Assembly (NCBI GenBank): GCA_033032865.1
Contig: JAWHQI010000068.1
Coordinates: 5,456,001-5,520,000, forward strand
Length of the DNA stretch: 64,000 nt
From: Dactylorhiza incarnata
Lineage: Eukaryota > Streptophyta > Magnoliopsida > Asparagales > Orchidaceae
Direction of reading: 5' to 3'
A program made the position numbers and the translations under genes. The notes beneath the pieces were generated by a model. It was not told where the DNA came from and did no database searches. It saw nothing but the letters and a program-made list of their open reading frames with translations. This document shows, piece by piece, positions 10,555 through 23,200 of this stretch (positions within the stretch are counted from its first letter, which is position 1; each line of letters opens with the position of its first letter).

Positions 10555-11511
10555 CTATGTTGGGCTATCCCACTCCCTACGCTCCGGTGTCGATGTATTT
10601 AGCTTTAAGGACTTAATCATAAACTTCACCATCTTCTTAATACTGGAAACATCTTCTTCCACTCGCATCATCCGCTCTCCCATATCTTCTCGAAAAGATT
10701 CAAATGAATCATCTCGAGTCCCTCGGGATGATGCTCCTCGCCAGAGTGCTGGTTGAGTGAACGCAGATGGCTCATCCGGGAGTGATGTCACTCGAAGGTG
10801 TGTGGTGTTGTAGATAGAAGAAAAGCAATCCGTTAGATAAAAACCAAGCTCAATAGAAGGGTACATCGTTAGAATGACCCTCTATATGATGCCACCGAGG
10901 GGCAAGTTGATATATCGCTGGCGGGAAGGTTGCAACAACTTATATGAGTAACAAATCAATGAGAGTAACAGGTCAGCCACATCAAATCTCTCCTCCTCCA
11001 GAATGAAATACGAGACATAGCTTAGCTATGTTGTGACCTTCATTGTATCACCTAATTTCAGCATAATAGTATGGCGTAATACATCCTAAACTACAATGCC
11101 GTCTACTGTAAGTGTCGACACAGATGAGGTCAGACTCATGCATGCCCTATTATGCAGTACCAAATTCACCTGAGTCCAATCTCTATCAACCCTGAACTTC
11201 TCAACTATCTCCAAACTTTTGGGATGCTCTGTCAATTAGAACTCCGCCCTCAGTTTTTCATGTGTGATAGCAACCATATGCCCCTGCACTTGGGACTGCA
11301 CTCCCCCATCCAGATCAGTCTGCGATGGGTCTTCCAAATGTCCATAAAACTCTTGAATGAACTCTAAGGAAAATGCATCCGAATGAAAAACATTATTACT
11401 TCTGACGTGTCAAACAACTACATTATATGATGGTGTCGTGGCAGGGAAAATTCCACAACATAGGGGACACCCACCGCTGCAGCCGCCACAGCCAGTTCTG
11501 CACTTTTCTTC
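10555..11511 (-). pseudogene. Antisense frame in G, downstream part
   Basis: Runs opposite to G. Readable segments include FIQEFYGHLEDPSQ near 11340, RACMSLTSSVS near 11130, an aromatic part near 10990-10870 and a C-terminal acidic heptad-like helix (MMRVEEDVSSIKKMVKFM) near 10680-10620. At least four stops and one frame change interrupt it. Its 5' end is at 24852-24828, moved away by F. The layout (basic N end, helical core, C-terminal coil) resembles the putative plant transposon protein domain often carried by Athila/Tat elements, but I cannot confirm homology by eye. Function unknown. Confidence 0.5.
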
Positions 11512-11689
11512 TGTAACATCCCTCAAATAACTAGACCCCTAGAGTGATTTTTCATGACTAGGTCATGACAAAACCCTAGGAAGCATAAAAGACCATGTGA
11601 ACTTAGGCAAGAAGGAGGAAAACCACTATGGTCTGCAAATAGTAGTTTCTAGTTAACAAGCCTAGGGTTAGACTTTAGGGCCTCACCTT

Positions 11690-12170
11690 GACCCTTTGAC
11701 CCCAACATAGCATACCTAACCATTTAGGGGTTCCCTTACAGCACCAAGGACCCATTGGGGTCAACCAAAGAGGCCAAATTGACCAAAGTCAACCCTAACC
11801 CCAAATTGGTCAAAGTAGCCTAATTAGGGTCAATTGACCTCCACCATGCCAAATTGACCTTTCCCCTACCCTTATATGGTTCTTAGTGACTCAATAAACG
11901 AAAACGCTCCATCATGGGGCCATCAATTTGGCCAATTTGACCTAAGTCAACTATAGCCCTATTTTGGTCAAATTGCCCTAATGTGGGTCAATTGACCTCC
12001 ACTTTGCCAAATTGACCCTACTTAGACCTTCCTAACCCTTAGGGGAGGCGAATGGGTCACTAACCACCCATTGGGGCCAACCCAAATGGTCAAATTGACC
12101 AAAGTCAACTCCACCCTAAATTTAGGTCAAAATGACCTATTTTGACCTAATCAAGCCCAATCCACTTGGA
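11690..12170 (+). repeat. F U3 cluster of TTGACC/GGTCAA motifs
   Basis: Dense inverted TTGACC and GGTCAA; perfect GGTCAATTGACC palindromes at 11828-11839 and 11986-11997. The core TTGAC is the W-box recognised by plant WRKY factors, so a stress-responsive enhancer is possible (inference). The right LTR repeats the cluster at about 20385-20845. Confidence 0.75.
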
Positions 12171-12519
12171 CTAGACTCAATTGAGGTGGTCCACCACCTA
12201 ATGGGCTTGGTAATTACTAAAATTGCCATTCAATTTTAGAGAATTCGGCCAGGAGAGATAAAATCCCATTTTCCCCAAAAATGGAGGAGAGAGAGAAAGA
12301 GAGAAGTAATGGCATTCATGGCCAAGGGGAGGCCAAAGGTGTTGGAGTTTCTGAGGTGATCTCAAAGCAATCAACAGTTAGTCTTACTGCCAACACAATA
12401 TGAGCCTATAGGGTCGCACATAAAAGCGTTCGGAGAAGTTGGAGAAAGGATTGTGTTGGCCTTACTCATATTGGATATGAGTGGAGGACCAATCCTGTGA
12501 CTGCTTGGAATTAAGTTGA

Positions 12520-12850
12520 GAATGTCTCAACGGGAAATCATTTAAAGGGTTTAAACGAATGAGTATTTACTTGACAAATTCGGCTAAAGGGTTTAACTGA
12601 AATGCATCAAATTCGGTTAAATGGTTTAACCGAATTAGCTTGATTCGACAAATGAAATTCGGCTAATATGATTAACCGAATTATAACAGATTCGACTAAA
12701 GGGTGTAGCCGAATCATGTCAGTTCGACGAAAGGGTTTCAACGAAATGATATTGCCGAATTTGTATATACGAATTCGTCGAAATGGTTTCGCCGAATCTG
12801 AGTCGAATTCGGTTATACTGATTAGTCAAATTCGGCGAATGTAAATCTGG
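12520..12850 (+). repeat. S U3 hairpin cluster
   Basis: Six hairpins of the form AATTCGGNNAAA-TGG-TTTNNCCGAATT. The one at 12610-12636 has perfect 12 bp arms and a TGG loop; others at about 12656-12682, 12690-12715, 12722-12746 and 12771-12797 carry paired or single changes. The cluster ends about 50 bp before the TATA box. Confidence 0.88.
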
Positions 12851-12895
12851 ACAGAAATGTTCTAGTCTGCGGATAGCCTGATTTATGCGTTTTAG

Positions 12896-12903
12896 TATAA
12901 AAG
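12896..12903 (+). promoter_or_regulatory. TATA box of S
   Basis: TATAAAAG directly downstream of the hairpin cluster, fixing the plus orientation of S. Confidence 0.75.
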
Positions 12904-13404
12904 GGCAACCAGTTCAAGGTTTACGTAGACTTAATATTCTTCGCGATTTAGACGAGAACGACTGACCGGAACAGTTCCGCGCGAGGGTGTCTCGTTCTTC
13001 TCATCCGCCGATCGTCTTCCACCGCCGCTAGTCGCCGTCGTGGTCGCTACCTCCCCTGGATCGGATCTAGCAGTCCGTGGGGACGTTGAGAGCTTCCTTC
13101 TCCGACCTAGTTCTTGTACGAGAATAAGCTAGGGTTCTCCTTCGCTTGTGTGGACTTCTATAGAGGGATCGATCCATTTTGATTCTTGAAGAACTCAAAG
13201 ACAGATTTTGGATTTCTCTTTGGAGCACCTTGGTTGAGTGTTGACTCAATCACGCAAAGGTACTTTGTATTTCGATTTGATTATTCTCTTGAATCATGAA
13301 AATCGCTAGATCCGTTAGATTCTTTTGGGTTGTTCTTGTTATTATTTCCGCTGCGCATATTCGATATGTGACCCCGTTAGGGGTATAGAAAACCCAACAA
13401 AAGG

Positions 13405-15752
13405 CTCTCCCAATTGATGGGGATTCATCTCCCCTGGATGTTACAAGAATTTTAGGAGTCTTTCCAGCCCACATGGGGGCTGAAATGGGGAGTTTTCACC
13501 ATGGCCGAACACCGCAGCCAACGACGTCTGGCTCCAAGATGGTCTGGTTCTTCTCCTCTTCTCTAGTGGATAGATCTACATCAAAAATCGGCAAGGATTG
13601 GGGCCAATTGGTTCCCAATCAACATGGCCGAAATCTCCATTTTGGAGGTTTTTCTTCTTGTCTAAACCACCGGTTCCGGCCACCACAGGGCGGCCAAGGC
13701 CCCCCATCGCTGACCACCACCTCAAGGAAGGTGGTGGTGGCATTGGCCGGCCGGGGAGGGGCGTGGGTGGCCGGGAAAACCACTTCCAAAACTGCCCAGG
13801 TCAGAGTAATCTCAGTCGTCGGCTAGAGGAAGAAGAAAGTGGGATGCCGTCCATTTCTGCATCAAGATGAGTGCTGCAGTTTTGTTATATTATTTTGTAT
13901 TTTTGTCTTTTATTTTGCTGTACATAGATTAATTTATTAAAAATACTTAGGCCCCTCTATAGAAATAGTGGTCAACATCAAAGTTGTATCCCTTGGAGTC
14001 TACTTTATTCAGCCCAAAAAAGGTTCTGTAGCTCCCTGTAGGTCCATTTTGGTGGGACTGGTCCCTAGTGTAGGACAGCCACCCTTTCTTGAATAACTTT
14101 TGATTGGGTTATGGGATTGACTTGAAAATTGAAACCTAGGCTATTTGTACTTGCACCCATAATATATCCAAAGATGGGAATTTTAGAAGAACCTTTTATA
14201 AGGTTTTTGTAATGATTTAATAAATTAAATATTAATTAATTATTGGGTCAAATGACCTCCAATGCCCTCCAAATTTTGGTGGGTACTTCTTAGGGTTATC
14301 ACCTGACTCTGGTAAAAATCTCATCCCAATTGGGACTGATTTTGTTTGGAAATTGGTTAACTCAAGTTGGGTCTTATTAGGTCAAAATTAGGGCATGGTG
14401 TTTATCTTGGGATATTGTGGTCAAATCTCCTCACCATGAGGTGAAACCTTGGCCACTGGTTTAGGGTCACTCAAAACACCCCCATGAGTGGTTTGGGGTG
14501 GTTTGGAGGTGGGCATGCCATAGAACCCTAGTCTTACCCCTTGGGGTGCATATAGAGCTTTGTGAAGGACATGTGGTCAAAAGCTATAGAATGGCCATGG
14601 AATTTAGGATATATGTTCATGGGGTGTGATTATGCTCTAGGAAATTTTGAGAGAATTTTAGGAGTACTTATTCCCCTAAATTAGGTCATAACCCCTTTAG
14701 AGAAATTTCTTATAAGAGATATTAACATGCTCAAATGGTCTTGGATGATGATGAAACCTTGGTAGTGCCTTCATAATCATATTATAGGCCTCTGGTAGTT
14801 TTTGTGTAATTTATTAAATGATTTAACCAGTACTTCATTCTCAAGGCACCTATTTTGTCTTAATCTTAAAAAACATAATTGAGGCTCCTAAACTCTCTAG
14901 AAAAATGTGTAACTTGATGATAGGACATATCAGAGCACTAGGAAGATCTGTGAATTTTTATATAATTTTTGGAGATTGTTATCAGTAGGCTACTTCACAA
15001 CATGCTCATATTAGGGTTTCTTTGGAATATTTATTTATGTGGTTAATATGCTTTATAAATTCGAAAATTTGGCTTGAGAACTTTTCTAATCCATATAAAT
15101 GTCTGGTAATATTCCCATAATTTTTAGACAAGTATTGTTGGTGGTTGCTTCTTTAATTTCCAATTTTGGTTAAATATTCATTATTATAATTAGAGGACAA
15201 TTCCTGATTGTAAAATTGTGACACTCTGGTTTACTGTTATTTTGGCATGATAGATTTATCCTAATTATATGAGAGCCATATCATAAGGATACCTTACACT
15301 TCATGCTCATATTCATACTTGGCAAATATTGGAGAAATGATAATAAATGCAAATAATTAAGGAAAAATATGATTCTCTGGATTTAGTTTTGAAACATCAT
15401 GATTGACCTCCAGTAAATATCTTGATTCAGTTGGATGAATATTTGGAGTGCTCCTACTTATTAGCTTCATATAGTTAGTTGGTCTGCATATAGTAAAAAT
15501 GTGAAACTTGGGTATTTATGGGCCTACCTAGTGGAAGTGGCATGTAGTTGGTGTGCATGGTCAGGATGAAGAGGATAAGGTCATCAAAGAGGAGTTTAGG
15601 AGATGAGAGTGCTGGGTGAGCTACGGGTAAGGTCGTGCTTGGGATTGACGAAAGATCGTCTTTCCCCTAGCGTGTCATAAACCACATAGGGTTAATACAA
15701 GTGAAACGGTAAGAGGGCTATGCTTATGGGTAGATACCAACAACACTAAGTG
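13405..15752 (+). other. F 5' LTR, central part
   Basis: Continuation of the LTR after S. Non-coding; open frames here have no retroelement or host-gene features. Nothing else is seen up to the shared module. Confidence 0.65.
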
Positions 15753-15843
15753 TCTTGAGAAAGGGGGCATTGGGGAGTCAGCCCATTATAATTCCAAGTA
15801 CCGTAGTGAGCCCCTTACAGGGTAATCCTCGGGAAGTCCAAGA
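15753..15843 (+). ncRNA. Shared 90-nt module, copy in F 5' LTR
   Basis: 91 nt from TCTTGAG to GTCCAAGA. It shares with copies in A and G the landmarks TCTTG, GGG, CCCAT, AGTACC, GTGAG.CCC, CAGGGTA, CCTCGGGAAGTCCAAGA. UCUUG and CAAGA pair at the ends; GUGAG with CUUAC can form an inner hairpin. ncRNA is a tentative class: nothing shows an independent transcript. Confidence 0.6.
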
Positions 15844-17264
15844 TAAACCATAAATTGTAGGGATAAGTTAACGTACAAGATTAACTTAATAATGCACACA
15901 CCCACACCCCGTAGTTACGAGAGGTTAGTTGGTTTGGTTGTACGAGCGGTAGGCTCGGTGGTTGAAGCAGCAGACTAGTTAGTCCGGTGAGCTTGTGACT
16001 CAGTAATGCTAATTGGTACGGACGGGTTGGTCCGGCGAGCCGTTGGCTCAGAAGGTAATGATGACGGGCAGGATAGCCCGAGGAGTTTATGGATCGGGTT
16101 ATAGTAGAACATGTTTGCATGTGCATGAAGGTGGTGGGTCTTTGGTATTTGACTGTCGTTCACACCGACGTCAATACGTTGACTCGGTAAGTGTGGAATT
16201 TGCACTTAGCCATAAAAGTCTGGTGGTCCAGCCAGTAAGAGTACCCAGATGCTCCGCGGTTTTGCATTGAGGCGTAGGATAGGTCTAGGTTAGGTAGTGT
16301 GAATACAAACCTAGAGGTGGGCGAGGCCTAACCCACCGCTTCCGTTTGCCACTATGGGAGTATCCTGGGAATCTTGCTGGCTCCGAATAGGGGGAACTAA
16401 TGGTATGTGCGCATAGAGTCGAAGTGTGTGAGTTGCACTTATATGAACATAGCATAAACTACATAACTCTGTATGTCATGGCATAAACATTGCATTTCAA
16501 CCCCTACCCCTATCGTATAAATTGGTTATGGAACTCTTTATATGATAAGCCTTGCTAAATGACCCCTTGGTCTAGCGGTTTGTATGGGCATTCCTATAAA
16601 TCAATGGTTACTTTTATATTATATACTTGTCTTTATTTACTGCTCTTTAATTGCTCTTTACCATGCTTTATTTATTGCTTCAAATGTATATATATACCTG
16701 AGTAGTGGTAGATATTTCCTGTAGACTAGATCCGCCGTCATCTGCTTTGTTTTATACCCCTTGCTGTCCTCCGCTGCATGCTCCCACACGGTGCCTAGGA
16801 GCCATTGGGGGTGGGGTGGGGAACATAAGGCTTAGTCTTTTGACTAATGGTCGGTGTACCATATCATTTTAGGGGATCGAGGAGACGCAACAGCACTAGA
16901 GGACATTGTAGGTGGAGGCGGGCCAGTCTAGTATAGGAGCACAGAATTCTGGATCAGTGAGTGATTAATAGTTAGCTTCCGTGAGTGATCTTGTAGTGAG
17001 GACATGATGTACAGGGCATGAGCCCTTTACTATTGTAACTTTGTTATTTCAGTTATATTATGTGGACATTTATTATATATAGCATGTGATTTGTGGACTT
17101 GAACTTCTATTTGTTCGTTTATTCTTTTCTTTTTCTGTGATCGATATGGCTAGTAGGATTGGCGTTTTGTAGTGGCGACCTTCCCAAGTGATGGTTTCAC
17201 CACAAAGCGGCAGTTCTGGGCATAAGACCCAGGTTTTTTTTAAAAAAAATGGGGTCTTACAAAG

Positions 17265-17280
17265 TGGTATCAGAGCCAAA
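17265..17280 (+). promoter_or_regulatory. Primer-binding site of F
   Basis: TGGTATCAGAGCCAAA three bases after the LTR end TCTTACA; complementary to initiator tRNA-Met. Confidence 0.93.
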
Positions 17281-19190
17281 CCTCGATCTGAATAAAAGAA
17301 GTCCACAAACGCTGGGCCACCCCATGCGAGTTTAGTTTGAGGACAAACTAAGCTGCGGAAGCAATGGTTTGCCCATATGGGGAAATCACATGAAAAAGTC
17401 CACATTTAACTGAACCTTTTGGCAAGTTTTCTTTTGTTGCCTGCGGCGAACCTTGGCCCCAGCAGGGAATACCTCTGGCTACATAGATCTCTTTAGATAA
17501 TCCTTTAGTTAATGAGTTAGACTAAACCCCACCAGGACACTTGACTTACCATGACAATTTATATCATGCCCTAGTCCTGAAAGAGACCATTGATATAAAT
17601 TCGATTAAGGTCCGAGGATACCCCAAAGATATTGGAGGAAGAGCTTAAAGCCGGAACGACCACCTAAGCCATAAACTCTAATAATGATACTTCACATACC
17701 AAGGATTATCCACACTGAAAGGACTGCCTCAAGGAAATTTGATGCATAAGCAGAATGGTATGAGACTCGTGGACTCAATTCTCGTATCGGTGACATGATT
17801 ACATTGAGACAACCACCACGACAAACACCGAGGGTCAGATAAGAATTCAAGTTCAGACGAGACCCGTTTGGCATTGGGTGATATATTGACCCTGATAAGG
17901 TTGTCGTAGAAGGCACCTGGAAGAGTCTAAGGTGTGGAGTATACCAATGAGTCTCAAGATAGAACCCCAAGTCTAAGGTTGTATGCCCTAAGGATTGTTT
18001 GCATACCTAGGACGAATATATCATAGTGACACCGAAGATACTTAGCCCAAAATGGATAGTGGCTTATCTTTTGTTTATTGGGGCTTACCTTTTGTTTATT
18101 GGGCAAATTAGTTACTAACTTGGGTTTCCATTGGATCTAATTTAGAATATGTTGCGTCGTAAACAAAGTGATTTTGAGGTCGATCTTATTCAACGTTACG
18201 CAGACAAAGATGAGATGGTGTAACAATAGGTCTGGAATGATGATCTGAAGTATTACCAAGACAATGAAAGGACATCGTAGATCGAGCAATGACTTGACCT
18301 TAGTCGAAGCATTAGAAATGTAAAGTTGCTAGGTTTAGTCACTTAGGGATGCAGTAGCCTTTCTGGAAGTTGGGAACTGAAATTAGGTCGTGCAAGCTTT
18401 AGTTATATTTGAAAGTTCTGGTAGTTTGGGGCTTTCGGAAGTGATTAACTTATGATTCGTTATTAATCACGCCCTATCATGGTAGAAGATTTTAACTACA
18501 CTAATAACCCTTATACCTTGGGAGCTATGATGACGGATAAGCAGTGATCTTAGACGGTAACTTATTGGAATTAGAATATAGTGTTTGAGTTTATTATGAT
18601 AAGAACGATCTAAGTTTATCTTACTTTGGACCATCCGAAAGTGATAAAGACTCGCATATGTGGAAGTGATAAGAATTTGGTGAAATAAACGTGGTGATAC
18701 TTCCTCGATGAAATTGACTTGTGAAAAACCTTAGGGTTTCAAAAGATTTTACCCATATACCTTATGAATCAAACTCCATATAGAAAATTATTGGGAGCCA
18801 TCTTACAAACATTGATATTAGTAAAGATTGGTTAACATATACTTATAAGGTTCACAAGTGCACCACCATAAAATTTAAGGATGATTGGGACGCCTGATGA
18901 TCTGATCAGTCCCACCAATGGTAAGAACTAGATAAGTTGTAGAGTGGGGATGATTGATCACTCGGATGTACTTGAAGGAATAAGAACCTAAACATGCGGA
19001 GAAAACTTTATAGAAGCGTTGTCTACCCATATAAACAAGAGCTTTAGTCACTGGAAAAATGGTGTATTTCGGAGCGTGTGTCTCCCCAGAATAAAGAAAG
19101 ATGTCGTAGGTTTGTGATGCACGGTCAGGTCTGTAGACTGGTGAAAACCAAGTGCAAGAATATTTAGGGAACTACCACAGTCACTGCCCA
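17281..19190 (+). other. F internal region, unrecognisable
   Basis: Where gag, protease and RT would lie, I find no motif in any frame. The phrase CTTTTGTTTATTGGG occurs at about 18070 and 18096 and resembles the sequence before the right LTR (20186-20200), hinting at internal rearrangement. Confidence 0.55.
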
Positions 19191-20095
19191 TGTTAGAGTG
19201 GAAGCTCAAAGATATAATTATGGATTTCATACATAGGTTACCACATCCCCACTCTGGGTACAAGTTTGTTTGGAACATCGAGGATAAATTGACCAAGATA
19301 GCAAGGGTCACCCCGGGCTGGAAGGACACTTTCATTGGTGTTTGATGGGATTTGTTGAGCAGTTTGTCTGTTATCATGGTGTGACCAGGACGATCGTGTC
19401 GAAGTAGGATGGACGGTGTACTTCCAAAAAGTGAAGATCAGTTCAGGCTTATCTGGGCTCTTAGTTGACGTCAGCACAGCTTTCCACCCTCAGAGGGACG
19501 GAGGCGCATGACTCCACTATCTTGGATCCAGGATGAGGATCCCAAGGCTCTCGGCTCAGAATTTATGATGGACATAGATACCTAAGTGCGACTGATTTGA
19601 GTTAGGATGTTGGGGACCAGAGATGCCAGGTCAGGTATTACGATGCGTGGTATCGTCAAGTATTGTTCCAGGTTGGAGACCCGGTGTTTCAGAAGATACA
19701 TCCGATGCAGGGAGTCTTGCGGGTTCGCAGGCGAAAGAAGCTCAGTCTGAGATAGATGGGGCTCTACAGGATCCCTGTGTGGATCAGCCCGTTTGCTTAT
19801 AGACTGGAGTTTCCGCCGGAGTTAGCGGGATTGCACGACGTCTTCCATGTCTCCTCCTTTAGGAGAGCTCTACTACAGCCGGAGAAGCAAATTTCTACTA
19901 TAGGTGGCCCGATAACCTCCGATCGATTGATTCACCTAGAGCCGGTCCGGATAGACCACACCGAGGTGCGAGTCTTGCGGCGCAAGGAGGTTCCGCTGGT
20001 CAAGGTCCTGTGGAGAATTCATGGATAGGAGAAGCTTATCAGGGAGCCACTAGAAACGATGCAGCAGAAATATCCGGAGCTTTTAGCTTCAGGCA
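19190..20095 (+). pseudogene. F integrase and C-terminal end, decayed
   Basis: Fragments in several frames: WKLKDIIMDFIHRLPHPHSG near 19200 (first catalytic Asp in MDF), HGVTRTIVS near 19375, STAFHPQRDG near 19475, then an open piece 19756-20028 with AYRLEFPPELAGLHDVFHVS and VLRRKEVPLVKVLWR, and METMQQKYPELL-like residues near 20055. This order is the integrase core, GPY/F module and chromodomain-like end of Tekay/Del elements. Many stops and frameshifts; not functional. Confidence 0.87.
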
Positions 20096-20200
20096 TAATT
20101 AGTCTCTTATGGGATGTTGCATACAATCACTTGCGGTAGAAACCCAGTAGGCCTAACCTAAATTTTGAGGACGAAATTATTATTTTTGTTTATTGGGATT

Positions 20201-23200
20201 TGTAACATCCCTCAAACAACTAGACCCCTAGAGTTATTTTGTCATGAATAGGTCATGACAAAACCCTAGGAAGCACAAAAGACCATGTGAACTTAGGCAA
20301 GAAGGAGGAAAACCACTGTGGTTTGCAAATAGCAGTTTCTAGTTGAAAAGCCTAGGGTTGGACTTTAGGGCCTCACCTTGACCCTTTGACCCCACCATAG
20401 CATACCTAACCATTTAGGGGTTCCCTTAGCGCACCAAGGACTCATTGGGGTCAACCAAATAGGCCAAATTGACCAAAGTCAACCCTAACCCCAAATTGGT
20501 CAAAGTAGCCTAATTAGGGTCAATTGACCTCCACCATGCCAAATTGACCTTTCCCCTACCCTTATAAGGTTATTGGGGACTCAATGGACCAAAAATCTCC
20601 ATCATGGGGCCACCAATTTGGCCAATTTGATCTAAGTCAACTCTAGCCCTATTTTGGTCAAATTCCCCTAATGTGGATTAATTGACCTCCACTTTGCCAA
20701 ATTGACCCTACCTAGACCTTGCTAACCATTAGGGGAGTCCAATGGGTCACTAATCACCCATTGGGGCCAAACCAAATGGTCAAATAGACCAGAGTCAACT
20801 CCACCCTAAATTTAGGTCAAAATGACCTATTTTGACCTAATCAAGCCCAATCCACTTGGGCTAGACTCAATTGAGGTGGTCCACCACCTAATGGGGTTGG
20901 GAATTTATAAAATTGCCATTCAATTTTAGAGAATTCGGCCAGGAGAGAGAAAATCCCATTTTCCCCAAAAATGGAGGTGAGAGAAAGAGAGAAGTAATGG
21001 CATTCATGGCCAAGGGGAGGCCAAAGGCTCTCCCAATTGATGGGGATTCATCTCCCCTGGATGTTACAAGAATTTTAGGAGTTTTTCCATCCCACATGGG
21101 GGATGAAATGGGGAGTTTTCACCATGGCTGAACACCGCCGCCATCGTCGTCGGGCTCCAAGAAGGTCTGGTTCTTCTCCTCTTCTCTAGTGGATAGATCT
21201 ATATAAAAAATCGGCAAGGATTGGGGCCAATTGGTTCCCAATCAACATGGCCGAAATCTCCATTTTTTGAGGTTTTTCTTATTATCTAAACCACCGGTTC
21301 CGGCCAACACTGGCCAGCCAAGACCCCCCATCGTCGGCCCCCACCTCAAGGAAGGTGGTGGTTGCATTGACCGGCCGGGGAGGGGCGTGGGTGGCCGGGA
21401 AAACCACTTCCAAAACCACCCAGGTCAGAGCAATCTGAGCCGTCGGCTAGAGGCAGAAGAAAGTGGGATGCCGTCCATTTCTGCATCAAGATGTGTGCTG
21501 CAGTTTTGTTATATTATTTCGTATTTCTGTCTTTTATTTTGCTGTACATAGATTAATTTATTAAAAATACTTTGGCCCCTCTACAGAAAAAGTGGTCAAC
21601 ATTAAAGTTGTATCCCTTGGAGTCTACTTTATTGTAAAATTTGTTTTAGCCCAAAAAAAGTTCTGTAGCTCACTGTAGGTCCATTTGGGTGGGACTGGTC
21701 CCGAGTGTAGGACAGCCACCATTTCTTGAATAACTTTTGATTAGGTTATGGGATTGACTTGAAAATTGAAACCTAGGCTATTTGTACCGACACCCATAAC
21801 ATATCCAAAGATGGGAATTTTAGGAGAAACGTTTTCTAAGGTTTTTGTAATGATTTCATAATTTAAATATTAATTAATTATTGGGTCAAATGACCTCTAA
21901 TGCCCTCCAAATATTGGTGGGTACTTTTTAGGGTTATCACCTGACCCTGGTAAAAATCTCAGCCCAATTGGGACTGATTTATTTTGGAAATTGGTTAACT
22001 CAAGTTGGGTCTTATTAGGTCAAAATTAGGTCATGGTGTTTATCTTGGGATATTGTGGTCAAATCTCCTCACCATGAGGTGAAACCTTGGCCACTTGTTT
22101 AGGGTCACTCAAAACACTCCCATGAGTGTTTTTGTGTGGTGTGGAGGTGGGCATGCCCTAGAACCCTAGTCTTACCCCTTGGGGTGCATATAGAACTTTG
22201 TGAAGGACATGTGGTCAAAAGCTATAGAATGGCCATGAAATTTAGGATATATGATCATGGGGGTGTGATTATGCTCTAGGAAAATTTGAGAGAATTTTAG
22301 GAGTACTTATTCCCCTAAATTAGGTCATAACCCCTTTAGAGAAATTTCTTATAAGAGATATTTACATGCTCAAATGGTCTTGGATGATGATGAAACCATG
22401 GTAGTGACTTCATAATCATATTATAGCCCTCTGGTATTTTTTGTGTAATTTATTAAATGATTTAACCAGTACTTCATTCTCAAGGCACCTATTTTGTCTT
22501 AATCTTAAGAAAAATAATTGAGGCTCCAAAACTCTCTGGAATATGTGCAACTTGGTGATAGGACATATCAGAGCACTAGGAAGATTTGTGAATTTTTATA
22601 TAATTTTTGGAGATTGTTATCAGTAGGCTACTTCACAACATGCTCATATTAGGGTTTCTTTGGAATATTTATTTATGTGGTTAATATGCCTTTATGTGGT
22701 TAATATGCCTTTATAAATTCTAAGATATGCCTTTATAAATGTCTGGTAATATTCCCATAATTTTTGCTCCTAATTGTAAAATTGTGACACTCTGGATTTA
22801 CTGTTATTTTGGCATGATAGATTTATCCTAATTTTATGAGAGCCATATTATAAGGATACCTTACACTTCATGCTCATATTAATACTTGGCAAATATTGGA
22901 GAAATGATAATAAATGCAAATAATTAAGGAAAAAATATGATTCTCTGGATTTAGTTTTGAAACATCATGATAGACCTCTAGTAAATATCTTGAGTCAGTT
23001 GGATGAATATTTGGAGTGCTCCTACTTATTAGCTTCATATAGTTAGTTGGTCTGCGTATAGTAAAAATGTGAAACTTGGGTATTTAAGGGCCTACCAAGT
23101 GGAAGTGGCATGTAGTTGGTGTGCATGGTCAGGATGAAGAGGATAAGGTCATCAAAGAGTAGTTTAGGAGATGAGAGTGTTGGGTGAGCTAAGGGTAAGG

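Larger units (their letters stand above)
12340..13399 (+). mobile_element. Solo LTR S inserted in the F 5' LTR
   Basis: TGTTGGAG...CCCAACA, 1060 bp, flanked by perfect 5 bp duplication AAAGG (12335-12339, 13400-13404). The F right LTR has the empty site (ggccaaaggctctccc at about 21012). No PBS, coding sequence or second LTR, hence a solo LTR left by LTR-LTR recombination. TGTTGG/CCAACA-type ends suggest copia. Confidence 0.96.
11512..17261 (+). repeat. 5' LTR of F, containing S
   Basis: 5750 bp, or 4685 bp without S and its duplicated AAAGG, against 4627 bp for the right copy. The two read alike over their whole length with small indels. Confidence 0.93.

Noticed and set aside
13473..13870. 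Plus-strand frames of 90-117 codons in the F LTR (again at 21231-21551)
   Set aside because: Both LTR copies have them with frame-breaking differences, and the peptide is low-complexity Gly/Pro/Arg without a domain; non-coding LTR.
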